Source: Chthoniobacter flavus (lineage in GTDB: Bacteria; Verrucomicrobiota; Verrucomicrobiia; Chthoniobacterales; Terrimicrobiaceae). From it: a stretch of DNA of 7,198 bases. Made by a program: the position numbers and the translations under genes. This document shows positions 1 to 6,800 of the stretch, one piece after another. The stretch lies in the NCBI GenBank assembly GCA_945863785.1, contig CAMBAQ010000097.1, positions 1 through 7,198 of the forward strand, given 5' to 3'. How positions within the stretch are numbered: position 1 is the first letter of the stretch; every line of letters begins with the position of its first letter. The notes under the pieces are model-generated. The model made no database searches. It was not told the origin of the DNA and worked only from the letters and a program-made list of their open reading frames with translations.

Positions 1-177
1 ATCATGGCGTGGTATGGGGTAAATTTTGTTCTCGGGGTCGGGCTCCACAGTTACGGATTCGGCGCGGGAGGATTTCCGACAGCGGTTGGCTTCGTTCTGA
101 TCGAATTCGCCTTCGTGCTCATCTCGATCCTCCGCCATCGCGGGCTCAAGGCCGCGAGATCGTCAGCGAACGCATAG
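1..177 (+). CDS. ccsA: CcsA-family cytochrome c assembly protein, C-terminal 58 residues (5' part outside window)
   Basis: The reading frame is open from base 1 to a TAG at 175-177. It carries the motif WYGVNFVLGVGLHSYGFG near its start, followed by a hydrophobic helix (about residues 27-43 of the fragment, AVGFVLIEFAFVLISIL) and a basic tail (RHRGLKAARSS). The WYGVNF..G.GLHSYGF block is the hallmark of the C-terminus of CcsA/ResC-type integral membrane proteins. These work with CcsB/ResB to carry heme across the cytoplasmic membrane and attach it to apocytochromes c. The His of GLHSYG lies 42 residues before the end. In this family a conserved His near the C-terminus is one of the pair flanking the WWD heme-binding domain, and this one probably corresponds to it. 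The WWD domain itself is outside the window. The gene ends 14 nt from the stop of the convergent esterase, and no terminator is obvious. Family confidence is good. Whether it is free-standing CcsA or a CcsBA fusion cannot be told. Confidence 0.85.
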   Translation: MMAWYGVNFVLGVGLHSYGFGAGGFPTAVGFVLIEFAFVLISILRHRGLKAARSSANA

Positions 178-191
178 TCTCCGAGGCTGCC

Positions 192-1844
192 CTATTTTGT
201 CTGAGTGAGGCCGGTCGGCTTTATATTTGCTGCTTCCAGCAAGATCCGGTGGATTTCAGCGATGCCCTGTAGATTCTCGTTGGCGCCATGGCCGGAGGGG
301 ACGATTTTCTCGCTCACCGCAAAGTCGAGATGCGAACTCCAGTAAGGTACTACGCCGTCCGAGCTATTTGCGCCTCCTCCTTTTCCTCTGTCACCGATCA
401 CAGAGTGAAAAGGCAATCCTGGGGTTGGCGGAAGATTGAGAATCGAAAGCAGGAGCGGAGATTTGGACTTAAGGAAGCGGATGCTATTGACTGGGGCCCC
501 AAAGAGATCTCTCACATTCGATCTCATTGCCATGATGACGGGGCTATATTGACCTCGGAATTGTTCCAATGGTAAACGGATGAGATTCGAGAATAAATCC
601 GCTAGGGGATTCAGCGCGATATCGCTCCCGCGATGTGGGGTGGACACAAAAATGACGCGCGAAACGTCCTTGCGTGCATTGAACTCGATCATGCTCTCCA
701 TTCGCTTCCGCGCAGGCGTAGAGATAGGGATATTCTTGTAAGGAGTGTCTGAAAACTGGCTCCACAAATTCTGACCGCCATCACGCACCATCAGGTCGCA
801 GATGAGTCCCCCCATACTGTGACCCACAAGCACGATTTGGTTGAGTTTGGAATTGGTGTGGTGGGGGTCAAGTGTTTGCCTGAAGCGATCCAGTTCGGAG
901 CGCAACTTCGCTGCTGATTCCCAGACCGGAAGACCGGTGGGATACATGAAAAACCAAAATTGGTAGCGTGAGCGAATCTTGGGATCGGCGACCAGTTCAT
1001 TCGCTGCCTGCATCCATGCTTCCGGGCGGGAGAGGAGTCCGTGAACAAAAACGACAGGGATTTTTGTGGGGTCGTAAGCTTGAAGTTGGATCAACCCGGC
1101 TTGGCTGATATTTTTATCGGAGTAAATCAACGCTTGGAAATCGATGAGGCGGTTCCGCCCCTTGCTGATTAAATGTGCCAGCGAAGCAGAAAAATCGGTC
1201 GCGAGTTGATAAGTATGTCCTGCTATGCGGACATGGTCTTTGCGAAGAGTCTGGTAAAATGAAAGCTCTGCCCCGTTTTTATCGAAGGCGATTAGGGCGG
1301 TAACAGGAATGCTCATGCCCACTCTTGGAAATCCGGGTTGACCTGCGAGTTGGGGCGAGCCTGCCTTGAAGTGAGCCACATAGGGAACACCGATCCCGTC
1401 TTGAAGAGATCGGCTCAGTAGGCCGTTGATTTCCAGAGCGGCGGCGGGGATCAATTCATCCGCGACTGTGGGATTGATGGTATCGGCATTCGCCGATGCC
1501 ATTGCCAACTTTGACGCCACTGATCCTAGCGGCAAATCAAGGGGGGCAAAATGGCGTCCGTAAAGAATCGTAACCAGTTCCTGTGTGGCCACAGACTTGG
1601 CAGTTTCGTTTCCTGAAGAATGAAGGATTGCTAGCAACGCTGCAGCGCGTCCGCTCTCATCATTCAAAGCTATCTTTTTGACGTTCTCGGGCAGCTCCGA
1701 CTTAAGACGCTTGAATTTGACCTCCACAGCCGCGCATCCCGCCAGAATCAATGCAATCAGCATTAGGGCAGCGCGCAAAAAAAACCTGCTCCCCAAGCCC
1801 TGTTTCGAAAATGAGCGATTTGAATATTCCAAGAAAAGATTCAC
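192..1844 (-). CDS. Predicted lipoprotein alpha/beta-hydrolase (esterase/lipase-like)
   Basis: This is a 550-residue protein read from a GTG at 1844. A basic segment and hydrophobic stretch (about residues 20-36) end in the lipobox LAGC with Cys37, so it should be a lipid-anchored periplasmic or outer-membrane protein. The C-terminal half is an alpha/beta hydrolase. VFVHG (265-269) is the strand-plus-oxyanion-loop motif and GHSMGG (341-346) is the nucleophile elbow with Ser343. STPHRG (401-406), SSDGVVPY (494-501, Asp496) and SGHG (517-520, His519) complete a plausible Ser-Asp-His triad. Residues about 40-255 match no domain I recognise. The overall style resembles PGAP1-like or esterase/lipase lipoproteins, and the substrate is unknown. 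The start is uncertain: no Shine-Dalgarno precedes the GTG, and a TTG at 1794-1796 (residue 17) would give a more usual 21-residue lipoprotein leader. It is divergent from alkD across about 116 nt and convergent with ccsA. Confidence 0.85.
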   Translation of the reverse strand: MNLFLEYSNRSFSKQGLGSRFFLRAALMLIALILAGCAAVEVKFKRLKSELPENVKKIALNDESGRAAALLAILHSSGNETAKSVATQELVTILYGRHFAPLDLPLGSVASKLAMASANADTINPTVADELIPAAALEINGLLSRSLQDGIGVPYVAHFKAGSPQLAGQPGFPRVGMSIPVTALIAFDKNGAELSFYQTLRKDHVRIAGHTYQLATDFSASLAHLISKGRNRLIDFQALIYSDKNISQAGLIQLQAYDPTKIPVVFVHGLLSRPEAWMQAANELVADPKIRSRYQFWFFMYPTGLPVWESAAKLRSELDRFRQTLDPHHTNSKLNQIVLVGHSMGGLICDLMVRDGGQNLWSQFSDTPYKNIPISTPARKRMESMIEFNARKDVSRVIFVSTPHRGSDIALNPLADLFSNLIRLPLEQFRGQYSPVIMAMRSNVRDLFGAPVNSIRFLKSKSPLLLSILNLPPTPGLPFHSVIGDRGKGGGANSSDGVVPYWSSHLDFAVSEKIVPSGHGANENLQGIAEIHRILLEAANIKPTGLTQTK

Positions 1845-1960
1845 AGCGGTTGTCTTTAACGGATGGGTCCCAAGAAAGCAACTTAGGCGCTCTCCGTAGA
1901 ATGTTTTAATCTGTTTTGTATTGCCCTCGTTGTGCGATCCGAACTCAAGTGACTTGCCTT

Positions 1961-2719
1961 ATGAGCGATATCGCTTCACGTATTTCAAGTCGGCTTCGGA
2001 GCCTTTCAGATTCAGGTCAAGCGCTCGTGGCGAAGAGGTTTTTTAAGACTGGGCCGGGTGAATATGCAGAAAACGACCGATTTCTCGGGATTACTGTTCC
2101 CCAGATCCGAGGTTTGGCCAAAGAATTCCTATCTGCTAACCCCAAGGACCTTATTCCTCTGCTGAAATCCCGCTGGCACGAGGAGCGCTTATGTTGCCTC
2201 GTGATATGGGTCACCCAATTTAGAAAATCGCAATCCCACGACGAGAAGCGGATCCTCTCCGATCTGTATTCTGCTCATCTCGCTCATATCAACAATTGGG
2301 ACCTCGTGGATATCTCGGCTGCGCAACTGTTCGGCGAATATCTGTTGGTAACCCGAAATCCCGACCCTCTCACGGAACTTCTTCAATCTCGTTCACTCTG
2401 GGAAAGACGCATTGCCATCGTATCAACATGGGCATGGATCAGGTCCGGCGATATTTCGCTGACCCTCCGTTTCGCGGAAGCGCTGTTTCACGATTCGGAA
2501 GATCTCATCCACAAAGCCACAGGGTGGATGCTGCGCGAGGCTGGAAAAACAGACGAAAGCGGCGTCTTAGACTTCATCGAAACCCATGGCCCTCGGATGC
2601 CTCGGACGATGCTCCGCTACGCCATCGAGCGCATCGATGAGAAAAAGAGAAAAGCGATTCTCCTAAAAACAAAAACGGCGGGGATCGTGAGACCCCCGCC
2701 GCCTTGCACTATACTATGA
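1961..2719 (+). CDS. alkD: AlkD-family DNA alkylation-repair glycosylase
   Basis: This is a 252-residue, all-helical HEAT-repeat-type protein. AlkD enzymes are cytoplasmic and excise positively charged alkylated bases such as 3-methyladenine and 7-methylguanine. Visible family signatures are RFFKTGPGEYAENDRFLG (26-43), VPQIRGLAKEF (46-56), NNWDLVD (111-117, with Trp113 and Asp117 in the positions of the catalytic Trp and Asp), SLWERRIAI (145-153) and KATGWMLREAGKTD (185-198, Trp189). The start at ATG 1961 leaves the usual short lead-in before RFFKTG. The frame stays open upstream to 1916, but those 15 residues (MYCPRCAIRTQVTCL) look unlike the family. No clear ribosome-binding site precedes either start. 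The last about 14 codons (TAGIVRPPPPCTIL) are unlike family C-termini and are encoded by the terminator of the opposing amtB-glnK operon. The stop is 14 nt from the glnK stop. Family confidence is high; exact substrate range is not known. Confidence 0.92.
   Translation: MSDIASRISSRLRSLSDSGQALVAKRFFKTGPGEYAENDRFLGITVPQIRGLAKEFLSANPKDLIPLLKSRWHEERLCCLVIWVTQFRKSQSHDEKRILSDLYSAHLAHINNWDLVDISAAQLFGEYLLVTRNPDPLTELLQSRSLWERRIAIVSTWAWIRSGDISLTLRFAEALFHDSEDLIHKATGWMLREAGKTDESGVLDFIETHGPRMPRTMLRYAIERIDEKKRKAILLKTKTAGIVRPPPPCTIL
2665..2701 (-). terminator. Intrinsic terminator of amtB-glnK, embedded in the 3' end of alkD
   Basis: Read on the minus strand, an 8-bp G+C stem CGGCGGGG (2701-2694) pairs with CCCCGCCG (2683-2676). 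The pairing continues past one mismatch with two more pairs around a four-base loop. It is followed directly by TTTTTGTTTTT (2675-2665). It begins 33 nt after the glnK stop codon, so it is in the right place and orientation to end the operon. On the plus strand the hairpin has no adjacent T-run, only a TTTTT about 25 nt further on, so it should act mainly on the minus-strand transcript. Confidence 0.93.
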
Positions 2720-2733
2720 CTAGCTTTTTATTA

Positions 2734-3072
2734 TCAGATGGCCTTTTCGCCGGTTTCATCCGTGCGAATACGGATGGCTTCTTCGACGGCAGAGACGAAG
2801 ACCTTACCGTCTCCGATTTTGCCGGTTTTTGCTGATTTCACGATTGCGGCCAGCGCGCTATCCAACGCTGAGTCGGAGAGGACCACTTCGATTTTGATTT
2901 TTGGCAGGAAGTCGACCGTGTATTCGCTGCCTCGGTAGATTTCGGTGTGCCCCTTTTGGCGGCCGAAACCTTTGACTTCGCTTACCGTCATTCCCTCGAT
3001 ACCGAGGTCGGCGAGTGCCTCTTTGACTTCCTCGAGCTTGAAGGGCTTGATGATTGCTTCGATTTTTTTCAT
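2734..3072 (-). CDS. glnK: Nitrogen regulatory protein PII (GlnK type)
   Basis: This is a complete 112-residue PII protein, the usual family length. PII trimers sense ATP/ADP and 2-oxoglutarate and control partners; GlnK paralogues bind and plug Amt channels when nitrogen is sufficient. The T-loop (about 37-55) contains KGHTEIYRGSEYTV with Tyr51, the residue uridylylated in proteobacterial PII. The B-loop is TGKIGDGKVF (83-92), and RIR (101-103) supplies the C-terminal nucleotide-contacting arginines. The N-terminus MKKIEAIIKPFKLEEVKEAL is canonical. It starts 29 nt downstream of the amtB stop on the same strand, so the two are very probably co-transcribed and share the sigma-54 promoter. This linkage is the reason for calling it GlnK rather than GlnB. 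No Shine-Dalgarno is visible ahead of the ATG (AATAATCCT). Whether Tyr51 is actually modified depends on a GlnD elsewhere. Confidence 0.96.
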   Translation of the reverse strand: MKKIEAIIKPFKLEEVKEALADLGIEGMTVSEVKGFGRQKGHTEIYRGSEYTVDFLPKIKIEVVLSDSALDSALAAIVKSAKTGKIGDGKVFVSAVEEAIRIRTDETGEKAI

Positions 3073-3101
3073 AGGATTATTTGTCTGTTGGACTTCGATT
3101 G

Positions 3102-4616
3102 TTATTTGAGGATGTAGCCCTCTTCGCCGTGGTCGGAAATATCCAAGCCCGCTGATTCATCTTCGGCACTGGCACGCAGACCGATGGTATATTTGATGAC
3201 CATCGTGATGATGAATGTTCCGCCAAGGGCTAGGGCCAAGGTGAGCGCGATGGCTTGGAGTTGTGGCACCCAGAGTGTTCCTCCTTCGATTGCAGCCTTA
3301 AGGCCGTTTTTGGCGGCATAGGCATCACTGACAAGGTTGGAGTTGACTGAGGAAGTTGCGAGGAATCCCGTCACGAGCGCACCCATCGTTCCACCCACAG
3401 CGTGAACTCCAAAGGTATCGAGTGCGTCATCATAGCCGAGCTTCGCCTTCATGTATGTCACCGCGAAGAAGGGAACAACCCCAGCGAGCACGCCGATGAT
3501 CACAGCTCCTGTCGAATCCACAAATCCTGCAGCAGGAGTGATGACAACGAGTCCGGCGACGGCACCTGAGCAGAAGCCCAAGATACTTGGGTGTCCTTTG
3601 AGTACAGCTTCCAGCATTGCCCAAACAAAGGCTCCGACAGCGGCTGCGAGTGTCGTGGTGAGGAAGGCGTTAGCGGCGATTCCGTCAGCGGCGAGGGCGC
3701 TGCCGGCGTTGAAGCCATACCATCCGACCCAGAGCATACCTGTGCCGACCATGCAGAGAACCATGCTGTGTGGAGGCATTGGGACTTTGCCGAAGCCGAG
3801 ACGGCGACCAAGAAGGATGCAAAGGAGAAGGGCAGACCAGCCCGAGGACATGTGAACGACGGTTCCGCCAGCGAAGTCGACAGCTGGGATCTTGGCGTCA
3901 GCATTCCAGACACCGTTCATCAAGCCTGTGCCGCCCCAGACCATGTGGGCGAGTGGGAAGTAAACCACGAACATCCAGAGGAAGCTGAATGCCATGACAG
4001 CCGAAAATTTCATGCGCTCTGCTGTGGCTCCGAAAATGAGGGCCGGGGTGATGATCGCGAAAGTCAGTTGGTAAACACAGAACACGCTCTGTGAGATCCA
4101 GTAGGCATAGGTCGTGTTTGGAGCGGCTCCCACGCCTTTAAGGAAGAAAAACTCCGAACCGCCGAGAAACGGGCTGCCGAAGTTCGTTCCAAAGACGAGG
4201 CTGTAACCGACCGCCCACCAGAGGATCGTTACCATTCCTGCAAGGCCGAGGCACATGGCGAGGATGGAGAGGACGTTCTTAGAGCGAACGAGGCCACCGT
4301 AGAAAAGTGCCAAGCCCGGAAGGGTCATGAAAAGCACCAGTGCGGCGGCAGTCATCATCCAGCCATTATGGCCTGGGCCAGCGACGGCTTCGACCTTGCT
4401 GCCTACGGGATCCACATTGTTAATGTAGGCCTCGAGTCCGGCAATCCGCTGCTCCAAGGTGGGCGGAGCCTTTTCCTCAGCGACAACCGTTGTCGAAGGA
4501 GCCGCGATAGCGGGGGTGGTCGGGGCTTCTTGCGCTAGAGCCACTGTTGGGATGAGAGAGCCTGCCGCAATAAGCGCTGCAGCGAGGCCTGCCAGTATGG
4601 TTTTGGATTTGATCAT
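3102..4616 (-). CDS. amtB: Ammonium transporter (Amt/MEP/Rh family) with cleavable signal peptide
   Basis: This is a 504-residue inner-membrane channel for ammonium. Residues 1-28 form a signal peptide (basic MIKSK, hydrophobic core, ALA before Gln29). A periplasmic segment of about 55 residues follows, with a short helix TLEQRIAGLEAYINN, and then about 11 membrane helices. Pore residues can be matched to E. coli AmtB: Phe186 (F107) and Phe302 in GWYGFNAGS (F215) as the Phe gate, Asp247 in VDFAGGTVVH (D160), and the twin histidines His255 and His405 in FGVHAVGG (H168, H318). The cytoplasmic tail ends GLDISDHGEEGYILK, the conserved region that contacts PII. The frame extends to a TTG at 4694, adding 26 residues, but the sigma-54 promoter lies inside that extension with a predicted transcript start near 4667. 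The ATG at 4616, directly before the signal peptide, is therefore the supported start. No Shine-Dalgarno is evident in the leader of about 50 nt. glnK follows after 29 nt. Confidence 0.97.
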   Translation of the reverse strand: MIKSKTILAGLAAALIAAGSLIPTVALAQEAPTTPAIAAPSTTVVAEEKAPPTLEQRIAGLEAYINNVDPVGSKVEAVAGPGHNGWMMTAAALVLFMTLPGLALFYGGLVRSKNVLSILAMCLGLAGMVTILWWAVGYSLVFGTNFGSPFLGGSEFFFLKGVGAAPNTTYAYWISQSVFCVYQLTFAIITPALIFGATAERMKFSAVMAFSFLWMFVVYFPLAHMVWGGTGLMNGVWNADAKIPAVDFAGGTVVHMSSGWSALLLCILLGRRLGFGKVPMPPHSMVLCMVGTGMLWVGWYGFNAGSALAADGIAANAFLTTTLAAAVGAFVWAMLEAVLKGHPSILGFCSGAVAGLVVITPAAGFVDSTGAVIIGVLAGVVPFFAVTYMKAKLGYDDALDTFGVHAVGGTMGALVTGFLATSSVNSNLVSDAYAAKNGLKAAIEGGTLWVPQLQAIALTLALALGGTFIITMVIKYTIGLRASAEDESAGLDISDHGEEGYILK

Positions 4617-4677
4617 GGATTTGTGTTGGATTTGCGAGGCTTGGCCACAAGGACCAGACCGATGCAAAACCTCCTTT

Positions 4678-4694
4678 AGCAAATGCCATGCCAA
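4678..4694 (-). promoter_or_regulatory. Sigma-54 (RpoN) -24/-12 promoter of amtB-glnK
   Basis: On the minus strand the sequence is TTGGCATGGCATTTGCT. Set against the consensus YTGGCACG-N4-TTGCW, only one position differs (CATG for CACG). The invariant GG (4692-4691) and GC (4680-4679) are exactly 10 nt apart, as sigma-54 requires. Placing GC at -13/-12 puts +1 near 4667 and gives a leader of about 50 nt before the ATG at 4616. Nitrogen-regulated sigma-54 promoters ahead of amt/glnK genes are well established in other bacteria, so the context fits independently of the match. A nitrogen-responsive activator of the NtrC class is implied, but no consensus NtrC site was found. Confidence 0.88.
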
Positions 4695-5092
4695 ACCTCT
4701 TCACTAGGTGGGCGCTCTCCTAGGGTGGCTAAAAAAAGACACCTCCTCTGCGTGTGTGGATTTTTTTACAAACCCAATTTGTCGGCCCGAAAAAACCCAC
4801 ATTCAGGGAGTAATTGAGTGCATGCAGTCGCCCCTTTTGGCTCCGATTCTGTGTAGCTGAAAAAAGAGTAAAAAGAGCCGGCCTTATCCTGAGGCTAGCA
4901 GCTGGTTGAGGGCATTGCCGCAGATCTACCAAGTTACCTCTTCTGGTGCCCCTAATTGGTTCGCCACTTTCGACTATAGTAAGAATGAAATTACTCAAAC
5001 ATCTTTTTTCCGCACTGATGGAATCTATGCCGAAAGAAATGCCAGCTTAGAGGATAGCCCCCGTTCGAGTCCGCGGACCCAACAAATCAAGT
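4695..5092. other. Intergenic region upstream of amtB with no recognisable gene
   Basis: This roughly 400-nt stretch separates the end of the ABC permease from the amtB promoter. It is rich in A and T runs (for example 4731-4737, 4761-4767 and around 4860-4875), as expected of bent upstream DNA at an enhancer-driven promoter. A small dyad lies at 4768-4782. A perfect 10-bp palindrome GTCCGCGGAC (5069-5078) lies 14 nt beyond the permease stop, but it cannot form a useful hairpin. Two short open frames cross the region (4906-5133 plus, 4729-4998 minus). Neither has a recognisable motif or a supporting ribosome-binding site, so neither is called. No strong intrinsic terminator for the permease operon is visible. 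Confidence 0.6.
4768..4782. promoter_or_regulatory. Possible activator-binding dyad upstream of the sigma-54 promoter
   Basis: ACAAACCCAATTTGT has perfect 5-bp inverted arms (ACAAA/TTTGT) around a 5-bp centre. Its centre lies about 108 bp upstream of the predicted amtB transcription start, the distance typical of enhancer sites for sigma-54 activators. It does not match the classical NtrC sequence (GCAC...GTGC type), and short A/T-rich dyads occur by chance, so this is only a positional candidate. Confidence 0.2.
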
Positions 5093-6787
5093 TCAAGCCC
5101 GAAAGATGGCGCCAAGTTTTTTGCCTAGGATGAGGCTGGCGCCGGTGAGGGTTATCGCTAGAAAGATCATCGCCCAGACGCCCAAGGCACTTGCGACAAA
5201 GCGACCTTCGCCCAGAAGTTGGTAAAGCTCGTAGATGGCTTTGGTGATCGGGAAATCCTGCTGTTTTTGGGCCAGGATGAGCGAGTCGCTCACTTCCAGC
5301 ATCGCGAAGGAAAAAGCTAGGAGACCACCGGCGAGGAGATTGGCGGAAATGAGGGGGAGGGTGATTTTACGGAGTGTCTTGAAGGGGGGGCATCCGAGAT
5401 TATGGGCGGCTTCTTCAAGGGCAACACTGGTTTGCTGAAAGCCAGCGGCGGCTGAACGTACTACGTAGGGGAGACGCCTCACGGAATAGGCAATCACCAA
5501 GATCACGAGCGGGTCGACCGTTGGGTTAAGGGCCGCAAAAAATTGACCTTCCTGAGTCATGGCAAGGTATCCGAAAGCCAACACCAAGCCGGGAACGGCG
5601 AGTGGAAGCATGGCCATGGAATCGAGGATTTGTCGGCCGGGCAACTGGGTTCGGGTGACAACGTAGGCGATGGCGACGCCGAGGATGAGGTCAAGGAGAG
5701 TCGCCAAGCTCGCGTATTTGAGGCTGTTTTGGATCGAAGGGAGCGTGAGGTTGTGGCCAAGGGCGGATTCGAAATGGGCCAGAGTCCAGCCATTCGGAAG
5801 GACCGAGTGATACCAGTCGCTCGAAAAGGCAACCATGACGACGCCGATGTGCGGAAGGATGGCGAGAAAAGTGACCATTAAAAATAACGAGGTGCAAAGC
5901 CATGAGACGAGCCGACCTGCCTTGCGGGGGCCACCTTGGCTGGTGGCCTTGGCCATCATGGCGTGGGAATTTCGGCCAAAGAAAAACCGACTCATACCGT
6001 AGAGAAAAAGTGTGGATGCGAGGAGGACGACGACCAGCGCAAAGGGGAATGGGTTTCCTCCGATATCCTTGATGCCTTGAAAAATCTGAACAGATGTGAC
6101 GCGGGTGAAATCAAACATCAGCGGAACGCCGAGCTCGGTGAAGGACCAGATGAAAACGATAATCCCTCCGGCGAAGACGCCCGGCATGATGAGGGGGAGT
6201 GTGATGCGGCGAAATTTGCGGAATCCCGTGCAACCGAGATTGACGGCAGCTTCTTCCATCGCGGGATCGACGTTGGCCAAGGCGGCGACGACGTTGAGAT
6301 AGAGGATGGGGTAGAGATGCAGGGCGTTGAGAAGAATGATGCCCCATAGGCGTCCCTCGCCCAACCAGTCAATGGGATGAGTGGGATTCATGAGGCCGGT
6401 CGTTTCAAGGAGGGCATTGAGTGCCCCTTGCTGTCCGAGGATTTGCTTGATTCCGATCGCACCCACAAAGGGGGGCAAAATCATGGGGACGAGGACGAGT
6501 GCTGAGAGAAGGGATTTTCCGGGGAATAAAAAACGGTCGCTGAGGTAGGCTAGGGGGATGGCTATAAACGCGGCCAGCAGAGTGCTCCAGATACCCATTT
6601 GGAGGGAGTTCCAGAGGCCCTCGAGATAAAGTGGGTTGCGAAAGACCTCGTTGATGTAAGCGAAAGTGAATTGTCCATCCAAACCGACGAAGGCGCCGCG
6701 AAGGGTTTCAGCGATCGGCCATACAAAAAAGAGGGCAAAAAAGACGGCGGTGAGGAAGAAGACAAACTTGGAAAGGGAATGGGACAT
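5093..6787 (-). CDS. ABC importer permease, fused two-domain (FbpB/ThiP type)
   Basis: This is a 564-residue inner-membrane protein made of two homologous permease halves, each with about six helices. Helices lie roughly at residues 8-28, 62-84, 93-115, 147-170, 200-222 and 246-266, and again from about 298 to 556. Each half has the EAA loop that docks on the ATPase: EEAAVNLGCTGFRKFRRITLP (178-198) and EEAAHNLGCPPFKTLRKITLP (458-478), 280 residues apart. Fused permeases of this size are typical of the ferric-iron (FbpB) and thiamine (ThiP) importers and relatives; the sequence alone does not decide the ligand. The ATG at 6787 is preceded by GGGAG (6798-6802) at a 10-nt spacing, one of the few plausible ribosome-binding sites in the window. 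Upstream on the same strand is another gene's 3' end, perhaps the binding protein. No ATPase gene follows: the next gene is amtB, under its own promoter. Confidence 0.93.
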   Translation of the reverse strand: MSHSLSKFVFFLTAVFFALFFVWPIAETLRGAFVGLDGQFTFAYINEVFRNPLYLEGLWNSLQMGIWSTLLAAFIAIPLAYLSDRFLFPGKSLLSALVLVPMILPPFVGAIGIKQILGQQGALNALLETTGLMNPTHPIDWLGEGRLWGIILLNALHLYPILYLNVVAALANVDPAMEEAAVNLGCTGFRKFRRITLPLIMPGVFAGGIIVFIWSFTELGVPLMFDFTRVTSVQIFQGIKDIGGNPFPFALVVVLLASTLFLYGMSRFFFGRNSHAMMAKATSQGGPRKAGRLVSWLCTSLFLMVTFLAILPHIGVVMVAFSSDWYHSVLPNGWTLAHFESALGHNLTLPSIQNSLKYASLATLLDLILGVAIAYVVTRTQLPGRQILDSMAMLPLAVPGLVLAFGYLAMTQEGQFFAALNPTVDPLVILVIAYSVRRLPYVVRSAAAGFQQTSVALEEAAHNLGCPPFKTLRKITLPLISANLLAGGLLAFSFAMLEVSDSLILAQKQQDFPITKAIYELYQLLGEGRFVASALGVWAMIFLAITLTGASLILGKKLGAIFRA

Positions 6788-6800
6788 TTTATTGGGTCTC

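Noticed and set aside
138..157. Inverted repeat TCGCGG/CCGCGA with an 8-nt loop near the end of ccsA
   Set aside because: It is inside coding sequence, G+C-rich by composition, and has no T-run on either strand, so it is not supported as a terminator.
209..226. Short hairpin GGCC/GGCT followed by TTTATATTT on the plus strand, a possible ccsA terminator
   Set aside because: The stem is only 4 bp including a G-T pair, the T-run is interrupted, and it lies within the last codons of the esterase.
1845..1960. Sigma-70-like promoters in the alkD/esterase divergent spacer (for example TTGCTT-17-TAAAGA on the minus strand)
   Set aside because: The hexamers match consensus at only about half the positions. 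A promoter must exist for each gene, but the sequence does not point to a particular one.
3451..4094. Long open frames on the plus strand opposite amtB, and similar ones opposite the permease and esterase
   Set aside because: They are antisense shadows created by G+C-rich codon bias of the real genes and have no family features.
4729..4998. Minus-strand 89-codon open frame upstream of the amtB promoter
   Set aside because: It runs through A/T tracts, has no recognisable domain and ends in promoter-upstream DNA, so it is probably chance.
5058..5082. Sequence GTTCGAGTCC followed by GCGGACCCA, resembling the T-arm and 3' end of a tRNA or an integration site
   Set aside because: The would-be T-stem pairs at only three of five positions, no complementary 5' acceptor strand lies 65-80 nt upstream, and there is no integrase nearby. 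It is more simply a palindrome (GTCCGCGGAC) after the permease stop.
4906..5133. Plus-strand 75-codon open frame across the permease 3' end
   Set aside because: It has no ATG or ribosome-binding site, no motif, and overlaps the certain permease gene on the other strand.
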